Positions 1-10,400 of a stretch of DNA of 64,000 bases are shown here, piece after piece. The notes beneath the pieces were generated by a model. It did no database searches. It saw nothing but the letters and a program-made list of their open reading frames with translations, and was not told where the DNA came from. This DNA is from Paenibacillus tyrphae (GTDB taxonomy: Bacteria > Bacillota > Bacilli > Paenibacillales > NBRC-103111), in assembly GCF_000722545.1 (NCBI RefSeq), contig NZ_JNVM01000036.1, forward strand, positions 62,001 to 126,000. The letters run 5' to 3'. The position numbers and the translations under genes were made by a program. Within the stretch, counting starts at the first letter, position 1. Every line of letters starts with the position of its first letter.

Positions 1-150
1 ATGCAGCTGCACAAGCATCCGATCGCGGAACAGCCGGCAACGGAGCTCTCCGTAGACGATCTGCTCTTGCAGGTGTATGAAGGGAATCTTGACAGCGAAC
101 AAGCCGATCAATTGCTTCAGCAGTTCAAAATCAAGGAGGAAGTAAAATGA
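1..150 (+). CDS. C-terminal tail of an upstream trans-AT PKS-locus protein (partial)
   Basis: An open frame runs from the window edge to a TGA at 148-150 that overlaps the next gene's ATG (ATGA), so the two are translationally coupled. The readable end (VDDLLLQVYEGNLDSEQADQ, then LLQQF) is an amphipathic helix rich in Leu, Glu and Gln. This kind of helix is common at the ends of, or between, modules in trans-AT PKS proteins. It resembles the N-terminal helix of the giant synthase at 4469 (LRALEAKEISPEEAKQAL). No catalytic motif is visible, so the domain type cannot be told; by synteny with the bacillaene locus it could be the end of an acyltransferase or synthase gene. An ATG happens to sit at position 1, but I treat the gene as truncated by the window edge. 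Confidence 0.55.
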   Translation: MQLHKHPIAEQPATELSVDDLLLQVYEGNLDSEQADQLLQQFKIKEEVK

Positions 151-395
151 CCAAACAAGAGATCTTTGAAGTCGTCGTCCGCAATACCCGTGAAGTGCTC
201 CCGGAGCTGGAAGGTCACACCTTCCAGCCGACGGACCAACTGGCCAATCTTGGCGCGAATTCGGTGGATCGCGCGGAGATCGTCATGATGACCATCGAAG
301 AGCTGGACCTGAAGATCCCGCGCGTCGAGCTGTCCACGGCGAAAAACATCGGTGAACTGGTCGAGGTCCTCTATGGCAAGCTCCAGACCGCCTGA
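147..395 (+). CDS. acpK: Free-standing acyl carrier protein of the HMG/beta-branching cassette (AcpK-like)
   Basis: This 82-residue protein is a lone carrier protein. The phosphopantetheine attachment Ser lies in GANSVDRAEIV, followed by the helix II/III pattern of ACPs. In bacillaene-type loci the equivalent AcpK carries malonyl/acetyl groups that are decarboxylated by the KS-like PksF and condensed by the HMG-CoA synthase PksG, in the cytoplasm. The start overlaps the stop of the upstream frame (ATGA) and is preceded by AAGGAGG at about 133-139. Its own end overlaps the next gene by 23 bp. The gene order acpK, pksF, pksG, pksH, pksI is the order known from B. subtilis, which supports the assignment strongly. 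Confidence 0.9.
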   Translation: MTKQEIFEVVVRNTREVLPELEGHTFQPTDQLANLGANSVDRAEIVMMTIEELDLKIPRVELSTAKNIGELVEVLYGKLQTA

Positions 396-1599
396 GTTGC
401 TCATCACGGGCCTTGGCGTCACCTCGGCCATCGGGCAGGGCAAGTCGGATTTTACCTCCGCTCTGCTGGCAGGCCGCCATGCGTTCGGCGTGATGCAACG
501 CCCGGGCAGACAAAAAGGAACCTCCTTCCTCGGAGCGGAGGTTCCTTCCTTGTCTCTTCCGGAGCGTTTTACCAAACGGCTGTTGCGCACGCTCTCTTTT
601 TCCGGGCAAGTGGCGCTGGCCACCTTGCAAGAGGCGTGGGACGAAGCGCAGCTCAGCACGGTCGACCCGTCCCGCATCGGCCTTGTGGTAGGCGGCTCCA
701 ACCTGCAGCAGCGCGAACTGCTGCAAACGCATGAATCCTACGGGGACCAGCTCGACTTTCTGCGTCCGACCTACGGACTCTCTTTTCTGGACAGCGACCT
801 GAGCGGCCTGTGTACCGAACAGTTCGGCATACGCGGGTTCGGCTACACGATCGGCGGGGCTTCGGCCAGCGGACAGTTGGCGGTCTTGCAGGCCGCTGAA
901 GCGGTTCGTTCGGGACAAGTTGATGTCTGCCTCGCGATGGGAGGCTTGATGGATCTGTCCTACATGGAGCTTCAGGGATTACGAGCACTCGGCGCGATGG
1001 GAAGCGACCGCTATGCGGACGACCCAGCTCGGGCATGCCGTCCGTTTGACAAGGGACGCGACGGGTTCATTTACGGGGAAGGATGCGGCGTCATCGTGAT
1101 CGAACGGGCCGAACATGCGATCCAACGGCAGGTCCGACCCTACGCGAGCGTGGTCGGCTGGGGCCTGGCGATGGATGCCAACCGCAACCCGAACCCCTCG
1201 TGCGAGGGGGAGGTTCGAGTGATTCGACAAGCGCTGGAACGAGCGGGCCTGTCACCCGAGGAGATCGACTACATCAACCCGCATGGAACGGGATCGGGGA
1301 TCGGCGATGAGACCGAGTTGCAGGCTCTGCGCGAATGCGGGCTGCTTGCGGCGCGCATCAACGCCACCAAGTCGATCACGGGCCACGGGCTGACGGCGGC
1401 CGGCGCTGTGGAGATCGTCGCCACGCTGCTGCAGATGAGAGCGTCTCAGCTGCATCCGACCCGCAACTTGGAGGACCCGATGGACGTCGAGTTCAACTGG
1501 GTGCGTGGAGAAGCGGAGCCGCATGACATGCACAGAGCCCTGAGCCTGAGCATGGGATTTGGCGGCGTTAACACCGCCATCTGTTTACAACGAGTATGA
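373..1599 (+). CDS. pksF: Decarboxylating ketosynthase-like enzyme (PksF-type KS decarboxylase)
   Basis: A 408-residue beta-ketoacyl synthase fold. In place of the catalytic Cys it has Ser within IGGASASGQ, the hallmark of the KS-S decarboxylases that turn malonyl-ACP into acetyl-ACP for HMG-type beta-branching. The two His motifs remain (NPHGTG and KSITGHG). I place the start at ATG 373 (MASSRPPELLITGLG), preceded by GAGG at 363-366 with a six-base gap. An earlier in-frame ATG at 352 lies inside acpK and lacks this site. The gene overlaps acpK by 23 bp and sits just before the HMG-CoA synthase, so it supplies the acetyl donor for that enzyme. Confidence 0.9.
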   Translation: MASSRPPELLITGLGVTSAIGQGKSDFTSALLAGRHAFGVMQRPGRQKGTSFLGAEVPSLSLPERFTKRLLRTLSFSGQVALATLQEAWDEAQLSTVDPSRIGLVVGGSNLQQRELLQTHESYGDQLDFLRPTYGLSFLDSDLSGLCTEQFGIRGFGYTIGGASASGQLAVLQAAEAVRSGQVDVCLAMGGLMDLSYMELQGLRALGAMGSDRYADDPARACRPFDKGRDGFIYGEGCGVIVIERAEHAIQRQVRPYASVVGWGLAMDANRNPNPSCEGEVRVIRQALERAGLSPEEIDYINPHGTGSGIGDETELQALRECGLLAARINATKSITGHGLTAAGAVEIVATLLQMRASQLHPTRNLEDPMDVEFNWVRGEAEPHDMHRALSLSMGFGGVNTAICLQRV

Positions 1600-1610
1600 G
1601 GAGGACGACC

Positions 1611-2870
1611 ATGGTTGCCGTCGGTATCGAAGCGATGAATGTATTCGGGGGGACCGCGTATCTCGATGTCATGGATCTGGCCAGACATCGAAACCTGGAC
1701 ATCCCCAGATTTGAAAATTTGCTGATGAAGCAAAAGGCGGTCGCCTTGCCGTTTGAAGACCCGGTGACATTTGCCGTCAACGCGGCCAAGCCGGTGGTCG
1801 ATGCGCTGTCCGAGGAAGAAAAAAACCGCATCGAACTGCTGATCACCTGCACGGAATCCGGGATCGACTTCGGCAAGTCGCTCAGCACCTACGTGCATCA
1901 TCATCTGGGACTGAGCCGTACCTGCCGCCTGTTCGAGATCAAGCAAGCCTGCTATTCGGGCACAGCCGGTTTCCAGATGGCGATCAACTTCATCCTCTCC
2001 CAAGTCTCGCCCGGAGCCAAAGCGCTCGTCGTCGCCACGGACATCTCCCGGTTCCTGGCCGTCGAAGGCGGAGATGCGCTCAGCGAAGACTGGTCGTTCG
2101 CCGAACCGAGCGGCGGCGCAGGCGCGGTGGCGCTTCTGGTCAGCGACAAGCCGCACGTGTTCCAAGTCGATGTCGGAGCCAACGGATATTACGGCTACGA
2201 GGTGATGGACACCTGCCGCCCGGTGGCCGACAGTGAAGCGGGCGACGCGGACCTCTCCCTGCTCTCGTATCTGGATTGCTGCGAGAATGCGTTCCTGGAA
2301 TACCAGCGCCGCGTCGCCGATGTCGAGTACCGCGACACGTTCCAGTACCTGTCCTTCCACACGCCGTTTGGCGGCATGGTCAAAGGCGCGCACCGCACGA
2401 TGATGCGCAAGATCGCCAAGGTCAAAGGCCCGGAGATCGAAGCCGATTTCCAACAGCGCGTGGTGCCGGGTCTGACCTACTGCCAGCGCGTGGGTAACAT
2501 CATGGGGGCCACCGTTCTGCTCTCCTTGGCGAGCACGATCGACAACGGGCAGTTTGAAGGGAACAAGCGCATCGGGATCTTCTCCTATGGCTCGGGCTGC
2601 TGCTCTGAATTTTACAGCGGCGTCGTCACCCCTCGCAGTCAAGAAGTCCTGCGCGGCTTCAAGCTTCAAGAGCAACTGAACAACCGCTACCGACTGTCGA
2701 TGGACGAATATGAAAAGATTCTCCACAGCAGCAGCGCCGTCAAATTCGGCACCCGCAATGTCAAGCTGGACTTGAACCTGATCCCGGGCGCCCTCGCTTC
2801 CGGGCAAGCCGGACAGCGCCTGTATCTGGAAGAGATCTCAGAATTCCATCGAGAATACCGGTGGTGCTGA
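1611..2870 (+). CDS. pksG: HMG-CoA synthase-like enzyme for polyketide beta-branching
   Basis: A protein of 419 residues related to hydroxymethylglutaryl-CoA synthase. It condenses acetyl-ACP onto the beta-keto group of an ACP-bound polyketide. The catalytic Cys is at about residue 114 (IKQACYSGTAG), the Glu is in CTESGID, and the His is in FHTPFGGMVKGAHR. The ATG at 1611 is chosen because GAGGAGG sits just before it; the in-frame ATG at 1596 would overlap that site and the stop of the preceding gene. The TGA overlaps the start of the following gene, which indicates coupled translation within the cassette. A purely metabolic HMG-CoA synthase is unlikely given the neighbours. Confidence 0.93.
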   Translation: MVAVGIEAMNVFGGTAYLDVMDLARHRNLDIPRFENLLMKQKAVALPFEDPVTFAVNAAKPVVDALSEEEKNRIELLITCTESGIDFGKSLSTYVHHHLGLSRTCRLFEIKQACYSGTAGFQMAINFILSQVSPGAKALVVATDISRFLAVEGGDALSEDWSFAEPSGGAGAVALLVSDKPHVFQVDVGANGYYGYEVMDTCRPVADSEAGDADLSLLSYLDCCENAFLEYQRRVADVEYRDTFQYLSFHTPFGGMVKGAHRTMMRKIAKVKGPEIEADFQQRVVPGLTYCQRVGNIMGATVLLSLASTIDNGQFEGNKRIGIFSYGSGCCSEFYSGVVTPRSQEVLRGFKLQEQLNNRYRLSMDEYEKILHSSSAVKFGTRNVKLDLNLIPGALASGQAGQRLYLEEISEFHREYRWC

Positions 2871-3643
2871 TGAACACGGCCGCATACGAGACGATCCGGG
2901 TGCGGATGCAAGGCCCGGTGTGCTTTTTGCAGTTCAACCGTCCCGAGGCGAAGAACACGATCAACGAGCGCTTGGTGTACGAGTGTCGCCAGGTGATCGA
3001 TCACTGCCGGGAACAGGCTTCGATCCTCGTGCTGGAGGGGTTGCCGGACGTGTTCTGCTTCGGGGCCGATTTTCAAGAGCTGCATGAGAAAAAGGCGAGC
3101 GGGCAGAGCCTCGACCCGTCACCGGAGCCGCTGTACGACCTGTGGCTCGATCTGGCGACTGGCCCGTTTATCACCATCTCGCACGTTCGCGGCAAGGTCA
3201 ACGCAGGCGGCGTCGGGTTTGTCGCCACCTGCGATATCGTGCTGGCGGATGAAACGGCGGAGTTCTCCTTGTCCGAATTGCTCTTCGGACTTCTGCCGGC
3301 ATGCGTGCTGCCGTTTTTGATCCGGCGGATCGGTTTTCAGAAGGCGAACTATCTGACGCTGATGACGCAGCCGGTCAACGTCCGACAAGCCGTGGAGTGG
3401 GGGCTTGTCGATGCCTGCGATGCAGAGAGCGAGACATTGCTTCGCAAGCATCTCATGCGGCTGCGCTATGTGCCCAAGCGCGGCATCGAGCGATACAAGC
3501 GCTTGATGAACAGCTTGCAGGACGGTCTGCACCGCGCCAAGCCGTTGGCGCTCGAAGCGAACCGGGAAGTGTTTGCAGATCCGCGCAACCAAGAGCTGAT
3601 TTTCCGTTATATCGAAACAGGTCAATTCCCGTGGGAGAGCTGA
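2870..3643 (+). CDS. pksH: Enoyl-CoA hydratase-family dehydratase of the beta-branching cassette (ECH1, PksH-like)
   Basis: A crotonase-fold protein of 257 residues. The oxyanion-hole region reads VFCFGADFQEL and the second glycine-rich loop KVNAGGVGFVATCDIVLA. In known cassettes ECH1 dehydrates HMG-ACP to 3-methylglutaconyl-ACP. ATG 2870 overlaps the stop of the HMG-CoA synthase gene (TGATG); GTG at 2861 is an in-frame alternative. Position between pksG and the second crotonase, and similarity in length to PksH, make ECH1 the best call. Which of the two crotonases dehydrates and which decarboxylates is inferred from gene order, not from a decisive residue. Confidence 0.88.
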   Translation: MNTAAYETIRVRMQGPVCFLQFNRPEAKNTINERLVYECRQVIDHCREQASILVLEGLPDVFCFGADFQELHEKKASGQSLDPSPEPLYDLWLDLATGPFITISHVRGKVNAGGVGFVATCDIVLADETAEFSLSELLFGLLPACVLPFLIRRIGFQKANYLTLMTQPVNVRQAVEWGLVDACDAESETLLRKHLMRLRYVPKRGIERYKRLMNSLQDGLHRAKPLALEANREVFADPRNQELIFRYIETGQFPWES

Positions 3644-3665
3644 TCCACGGAGAGTGGAGGAGAAC

Positions 3666-4415
3666 ATGACGAATCCAGTGGTGGAGTGCAGAGAGATCGA
3701 GACGGGGATCGTGCAAGTGACCTTACAGGATCGGGAACAGAAGAACACCTTTACCGAAGGGCTGGTGCGCGGCCTGATCGAAGCGTTCGAGGAGATCGCC
3801 GCGAATGAACGCTGCAAGGCGGTCATCCTCACCGGCTATGGCAATTATTTTTGCTCCGGCGGCACGATGGAAGGGCTGCTGGCGATTCATGAAGGAAGAG
3901 GCCGGTTCACCGATGCGAACGTCTTCGCGCTCGCCTTGGAGTGCAAGGTTCCGGTGATCGCCGCGATGCAAGGGCACGCGATCGGCGGCGGGTTTGTCGT
4001 CGGGCTGTTTGCCGACTTTGTGATCTTGAGCCGTGAGAGCGTGTACACGACCAGTTTTATGCGATTTGGATTCACACCCGGTATGGGGGCTACCTACATC
4101 GTGCCGAAGAAGTTGGGCTTCTCCCTCGGAGAAGAGATGCTGATGAGCGCCAACAATTACAGAGGCGCCGATTTGGAAAAAAGGGGCGTGCCGTTCCCCG
4201 TCGTTCCGCGTGAAGACGTGATGAACCGGGCGCTGCAGCTGGCGCGCCAACTGGCAGAAAAACCGAGAGTGTCGCTGATCACCTTGAAGGACCATCTGGT
4301 CCGACCGATCCGGGAGGAACTGCCTCGCGTGATCGAGCAAGAGATGGCCATGCATGAAAAGACATTCCATAAACCGGAAGTGAAAGACAGAATCATCTCC
4401 CTGTTCGGAAATTAA
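3666..4415 (+). CDS. pksI: Enoyl-CoA hydratase-family decarboxylase of the beta-branching cassette (ECH2, PksI-like)
   Basis: A second crotonase-fold protein, 249 residues. NYFCSGGTMEGLL forms the first oxyanion-hole segment and MQGHAIGGGFVVGLFADFVI the second. In the established pathway ECH2 decarboxylates 3-methylglutaconyl-ACP to leave a beta-methyl branch on the chain. The start is ATG 3666, preceded by GGAGGAG; an in-frame GTG at 3654 lies upstream of that site. It closes the acpK-pksF-pksG-pksH-pksI series. The 53-bp gap before the large synthase holds a small hairpin (AAGCAC-TCGCT-GTGCTT) with no U-tract, so transcription probably continues. Confidence 0.88.
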   Translation: MTNPVVECREIETGIVQVTLQDREQKNTFTEGLVRGLIEAFEEIAANERCKAVILTGYGNYFCSGGTMEGLLAIHEGRGRFTDANVFALALECKVPVIAAMQGHAIGGGFVVGLFADFVILSRESVYTTSFMRFGFTPGMGATYIVPKKLGFSLGEEMLMSANNYRGADLEKRGVPFPVVPREDVMNRALQLARQLAEKPRVSLITLKDHLVRPIREELPRVIEQEMAMHEKTFHKPEVKDRIISLFGN

Positions 4416-4468
4416 CAAGCACTCGCTGTGCTTGCGACCATACATTTTGCTGTAAAAGAGGGGTTCAG

Positions 4469-7400
4469 ATGAAGATACAAGAGATCTTACGTGCGCTTGA
4501 AGCCAAAGAGATCAGCCCTGAAGAGGCCAAACAGGCCCTTGCAGGGGCTCGATCCCACGAGTTGCAAATGTCCGCCCCCCTTGCGAATGCTGTGCGCGAA
4601 CTGTCCGTTGATCCGGCGGTTCGCCTGCAGCCGGAATCGCTAGGCCATCCGCTGTTCCAAACGAGATACCGCACCATTTGGAGTTACTTTGCCGGCTCGA
4701 TGTATCGAGGGATCGCATCTAAGGAGATGGTGGTGCGCATGGGGCAGGCCGGTCTGCTGGCCTTTTTTGGCAGCGCCGGTTTTCAGGTGCATGAACTGGA
4801 GCCCGTCCTGCAGCGCATTCAAGCGCGGCTGGGTTCGGACAAGCCGTATGGCATGTGCCTGATCGCCAACCTGAACGACCCGGACGAAGAGCGGCGCACA
4901 GCGGAACTATACGTCGAGTATGGCGTGAAGGCGATCGAAGTGTCCGCCTTCTCCGCTCCGACGCTCCCGCTGGTCTATCTGCGCCTCAAGGGCCTGTCCC
5001 GTCAAAACGGCCGGCTGATCTTCCCGCGCCGTCTGATCGCCAAATGCTCGCATCTGGACACGGCGAGCGTGTTTCTCTCGCCGCCGCCGGAGCCGCTCGT
5101 CCAGCAGCTGCTGCGCTACGGCCTGATCAGCGAGGAAGAAGCCGCCCTGTCGCAAACGATTCCGCTGGTCGACGACCTCGCGATCGAAGCGGACTCGGGC
5201 GGTCACACGAACCAAGGCGTATCGTTCTCCCTCCTGCCCGCCATCCGCGCGCTCAAAGACCAACTCCAGCGGCAGTACCGCTACCAAGAGGAGATTCTCA
5301 TCGGCTGCGGCGGAGGGATCGGCACGCCGGAAGCGGTCGCGTCGGCCTTCATGCTCGGGGCTGATTTTATTTTCACAGGATCGATCAATCAATGCACGGT
5401 GGAGAGCGGGGCCCATCCGGTCGTCAAGGACCTGCTGCAGTCCGTTTCGATCCACGACATGGCGATCACGGTTGCAGGCGATATGTTTGAGATCGGCGCG
5501 AAGGTGCAGGTGGTGAAAAAACACACCCAGTTCGCCGCCCGCGCCAACAAGCTGCACCAGCTGTTCCACCAATACAACTCGATCGACGAGATTCCGCTGT
5601 CGATCCGGCATGAGATCGAAACGAAATATTTTAAGAAGACGTTTGAGGAAGTCTGGGATCTCGTCTGCGCCTACAAGCGCGCCAAACATCCGGAGCAGCT
5701 CGAAGAGGCGGCCGAGAACCCGCGTTTCAAGATGGGGCTGATCTTCAAGTGGTATTTTGCCCATTCCGCACAGGCGACCCTGCGAGGGGATGAGCAGGAG
5801 CGGGATAATTTTCAGATCTTCTGCGGCCCGGCGATGGGGGCGTTCAACAGGTGGGTACAAGGCACGCCGTACGAGTCTTGGCAGCAGCGCCATGTGAACA
5901 CGGTGGCAGAACTGCTGATGCGCAAGGCGTGTGAACATCTGGAATCCCGTCAGTCCACGTCCGTTTCGGCAGCCGGCGCAGAAGCGGTGCCGAGTTTTGA
6001 AGGGGCGGCGATCGCGATCATCGGGCTGAGCGGTCAATTCCCGAAGTCCAAGAATGCAGACGAGTTCTGGAACAACCTCGCACAAGGCCGCGACTGCATC
6101 TCCGAGATTCCGGCGACGCGCTGGTCGCTCGACGAGCACTACTCGCCGGACCCGAGCGCACCGGGAAAAACCTACTCCAAGTGGATGGGCGCGCTGGAGG
6201 ATGCGGACAAGTTCGACCCGCTGTTCTTCAACATCTCGCCTGCCGAAGCGGAGTTGATGGACCCGCAGCAGCGGCTATTTTTGGAGAGCGCATGGCAGGC
6301 CATCGAAGACGCCGGCATCGCGCCGTCCTCTCTGTCCGGCAGCCGAACCGGCGTGTTCGTCGGCTGCGGCACGAACGACTACGGGCAGGCGCTGAACCAT
6401 CAAGGCTTGAACGCACAAGGCCTGATGGGGGCGGCTTCCTCGATCCTCAGCGCTCGCATCTCGTATCTGCTCAACCTCAAAGGCCCTTGCCTTGCGATCG
6501 ACACCGCCTGCTCCTCCTCGCTGGTGGCGATGGCCGAAGCCTGCAACAGCCTGCTGCTCGGAACGAGCGACTTGGCATTGAGCGGCGGGGTGTACGCGGC
6601 GGCCGGGCCTACCTTGCACATCATGACGAGCAAGGCGGGCATGTTGTCGCCCGACGGACGCTGCTATTCGTTTGATACGCGCGCCAACGGCTTTGTGCCG
6701 GGGGAGGGCGTGGGCGTCTTGGTGCTCAAGCGCCTTGAAGATGCTGTGCGGGACGAAGACCCGATCTATGGCGTGATTCGCGGCTGGGGCGTCAACCAGG
6801 ACGGCAAGACGAACGGGATCACCGCGCCGAGCGTCAATTCGCAGATCCAGCTGGAGCAGGACGTGTATGAACGATTTGGCATCGACCCGGAGACGATCTC
6901 CCTGATCGAAGCGCATGGGACGGGCACGAAGCTTGGCGACCCGATTGAAGTCGAGGCGCTGACCGAGTCCTTCCGGCACTTCACGGAGAAAACCGGCTAT
7001 TGCGCTCTCGGTTCGGTGAAAAGCAACATCGGACACCTGCTGACGGCAGCCGGAGTGGCCGGGGTGATCAAGGTGCTGCTGGCCATGAAGCATCGACAGG
7101 TGCCGCCGACGGTGCATTTTAACCAATTGAACGAGCACATTCGGCTCGCGAAGAGTCCTTTTTATATCAATACCGACCTGATTCCATGGGAGGTGCCAGC
7201 CGGGATGCCGCGCCGTGCTGGGGTGAGCTCTTTCGGATTCAGCGGGACGAACGCGCATGTCGTCATCGAAGAGCATTTGGAAAAAGAGAGTCTGGCTTCG
7301 GCAGCGGGAGAAGCGGATGCGCCGTTGCTCTTTGTGTTGTCTGCCATGACCGAGGAACAGCTGCGGACGTATGCAGCCTCGATGGCGGGCTTCCTCGAAC

Positions 7401-10400
7401 GGGAGCGCGACCTGAGCCTTGCGAGCATCGTGTACACCCTGCAGACGGGACGCGATGCAAGGGAGGTGCGGCTGGCGTTTGTGGCCCGTTCGAGAGACGA
7501 AGCGCGTCAGAATTTTGAAACCTATGCAGAGGGGCGGACACTCCCCGGTCTCTTGACGTCGCAGTCGGGAACGGGGCAGGAGGAGGCGCAGGGCATTGCA
7601 AACAAGCCGCTGCAAGAGATCGCCGAACTCTGGGTGAAGGGCGTCCGACTCGACTGGTCGGAACTCTATGCCGATTCGAGATCGCGCCGTGCTCATCTGC
7701 CGACCTATCCGTTTGCCAGAGAGCGCTTCTGGGTGCCGGAGCCGGAGATGGAGGAAGGGGGGGCTTCGACGCTGACAGCCGCCCTGCATCCGCTGCTGCA
7801 CAGCAATACCTCCAAACTGACGGAGCAACGCTTCTCCTCGACGTTTACCGGGCGAGAATTTTTCCTGTCCGATCATCAGGTGCAAGGGCGGAAGGTGCTG
7901 CCGGGTGTCGCCTATCTGGAGATGGCGCGCGCCGCGCTGGAGCAGGCCGCCGACATGCCGTCGATCTCTTTGAAAAATGTGGTCTGGGCGCGTCCGATCA
8001 TCGCAGAAGAAGACGCGGTGTCGGTGAAGATCGGGCTGTTCCCGGAAGAGAACGGCGAGATCGGATTTGAAGTGTACAGCGGCTTGGACGGCGAGATCGT
8101 ACACAGCCAAGGGCGCGCGGTACCGGCTCTGTCGGACGTCGAGGCTCCCGTGCTCGACCTTGCTTCTCTGCAAGCGCAGTGCGGGCAGCGCGAACGAGGC
8201 GCGGCGGAATGCTATGACTTGTACCGCCGAGCGGGCCTTGAGTACGGGCCGGCTTTCCAAGGGATGGAGCACCTCTATGTCGGGCAGGAGATGATCTTGG
8301 CCTGCTTGTCGCTGCCAGCCGCCGTCGCGAGCACCGCGCGTCAGTTCATCCTGCACCCGAGCCTGCTGGACTCGGCTCTGCAGACGGCCATCGGCTTCCT
8401 GACTGACGAAACGACGCTCCAGCCGGCCCTGCCGTTCGCGCTGGAGGAGCTGGAGATCTTCGGGCCTTGCACCACTTCGATGTGGGCCTTCGTGCGCCGC
8501 AGTGAAGGTAACAAGCCAGGGGACAAGGTACACAAGCTCGATCTCGACCTGTGCGACGAGAGCGGAAGCGTCCGCGTGCGGATGAAGGGCTATTCCTCCC
8601 GCATACTCGACCGCGAGCGAGGAGCCGAGGCGGGGACGCTGATGCTCAGACCGGACTGGACAGAGCGTCCGGTCAATCTGCAGGCTGTGCAGACGGTGTA
8701 TACGGACCATCTGGTGATGCTCTGCGAAGTGGACGCTGAGATCGAACAGAGCGGGATGCGGAGCCTGATCTTGCAGACAGAGGAAAAAGGGCTTGCCCAA
8801 CGCTTCGAGGCCTATGCAGCACATGCGTTTGAGGCGATCAAGTCGATTTTGCAAGAAAGACGCAAAGGGAAGGCGCTCGTGCAGATCGTCGTTCCGGCGC
8901 AAGGGGACGGGCAGGTCTTCACCGGCCTCTCTGCACTGCTGAAGACCGCTCAGCTGGAGAATCCGAACCTTGTCGGGCAACTGATCGAAGTTGACGATGC
9001 GAGCAACCTTGCGGAGACCTTGCGAGAAAATGCTCGCTGTGCAGGCGACGCACACGTCCGTTACCAAGGCGGCAAACGCTGGGGAACAGGATGGAGCGAA
9101 GTCGAGCCGGGCGAAGAGGTGTTGCGCATTCCATGGAAGGACCAAGGCGTCTACCTGCTCACAGGGGGCGCAGGGGGCCTAGGCCGCATTTTTGCTGGCG
9201 AAATCGCACGGCAAGTGAAAAGGGCGACACTCGTCCTGACGGGACGGGGGCCGCTGAGCGCTGAGAAACAGGCAGAACTTCAGTCCTTGGACGCAAATGT
9301 TGTGTACAGGCAAGTGGACGTGACCGACTTCGCGGGGGTCATGCAGCTGATCGAGAGCATTCAAGCTGAGCATGGCGCTCTGCACGGCATCCTGCACAGC
9401 GCAGGCGTGATTCGCGACAACTTGATCCTCAAGAAGACGACAGCGGAGTTGCAGGACGTGCTGGCTCCCAAGGTGGCCGGTGCCGTGCATCTCGATGAGG
9501 CGACGCAACATCTGCCGCTCGACTTCTTCGTGACGTTCTCCTCGGTGGCCGGAGCCATCGGCAACCCGGGACAAGCGGACTATGCGACGGCCAATGCCTT
9601 CCTCGATGCTTTTGCGGGGTATCGAAACGAGCGGGTCGCAAATGGCAAACGCTCCGGCCGGACGCTGTCGATCAATTGGCCGCTCTGGCAAGAAGGCGGG
9701 ATGCAGGTGGAGCAGGAGACGGGGCAGACGTTGCGAGAGACCCTCGGCATGATCCCGATGCAGACGGCAACCGGGATTCGCGCCTTGTATCAGGGCATGG
9801 CTTCCGAGCAAGACCAGATTCTTGTCGTCGAAGGCGATCTGGATCGCATCCGCGCCGTTTTTGCAAAAACAGCACCGACAGCCGCAGCTGGGCCAGTGTC
9901 TAGGCTGGAAGAAGAGCCGACTCTCATTTCGAGCGATTTTGAAGAGAGAGCGATGGAGTATTTCAAGACGTTGCTCTCTTCCGTCCTGAAGATGCCAGCC
10001 AGCCGGATTGAAGCCAATGCGCCTTTTGAAAAATACGGCATCGATTCGATTCTGGTCATGCAGCTGACCAACCAACTGGAAAAGACGTTTGGCTCCTTGC
10101 CGAAAACGCTGTTCTTTGAATATCAAAACCTCCGCGAGCTGACCGGATACTTCCTGGACGCCCATCGTGTTCTCTTGCAGCAGCTCTTGGGCATCGGGGA
10201 GCAGGAGCGGGTTTCGGAATCCGCTTCGGTGGCGGCCGCGTCCACTCCTGAGCCGTCGGTTGTCAGCAGCCGCAGTCGTTCGAGGCTGGCCGCGAGTTCG
10301 ACGGCTGTGCATGCAGCGCCGGTCGCGCAACCTGCGAAGGCGGCCAAGGGAGAACAGGACATCGCGATCATCGGCGTTTCCGGCCGCTATCCGGGGGCGC

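Noticed and set aside
1446..2807. Long minus-strand open frame (453 codons) opposite the HMG-CoA synthase gene
   Set aside because: It is the antisense shadow of a strongly supported gene in GC-rich DNA; no ribosome site and no family motif.
4416..4468. Hairpin AAGCAC-TCGCT-GTGCTT as a terminator between the cassette and the first synthase
   Set aside because: Six-base stem without a T-tract; genes on both sides belong to one pathway and are likely cotranscribed.
6275..9145. 956-codon minus-strand open frame under the first synthase
   Set aside because: Composition (Arg/His/Gln-rich, no domains) is typical of antisense to GC-rich PKS DNA. The same holds for the minus-strand frames at 9179-11494, 13445-15130 and 19697-22660.
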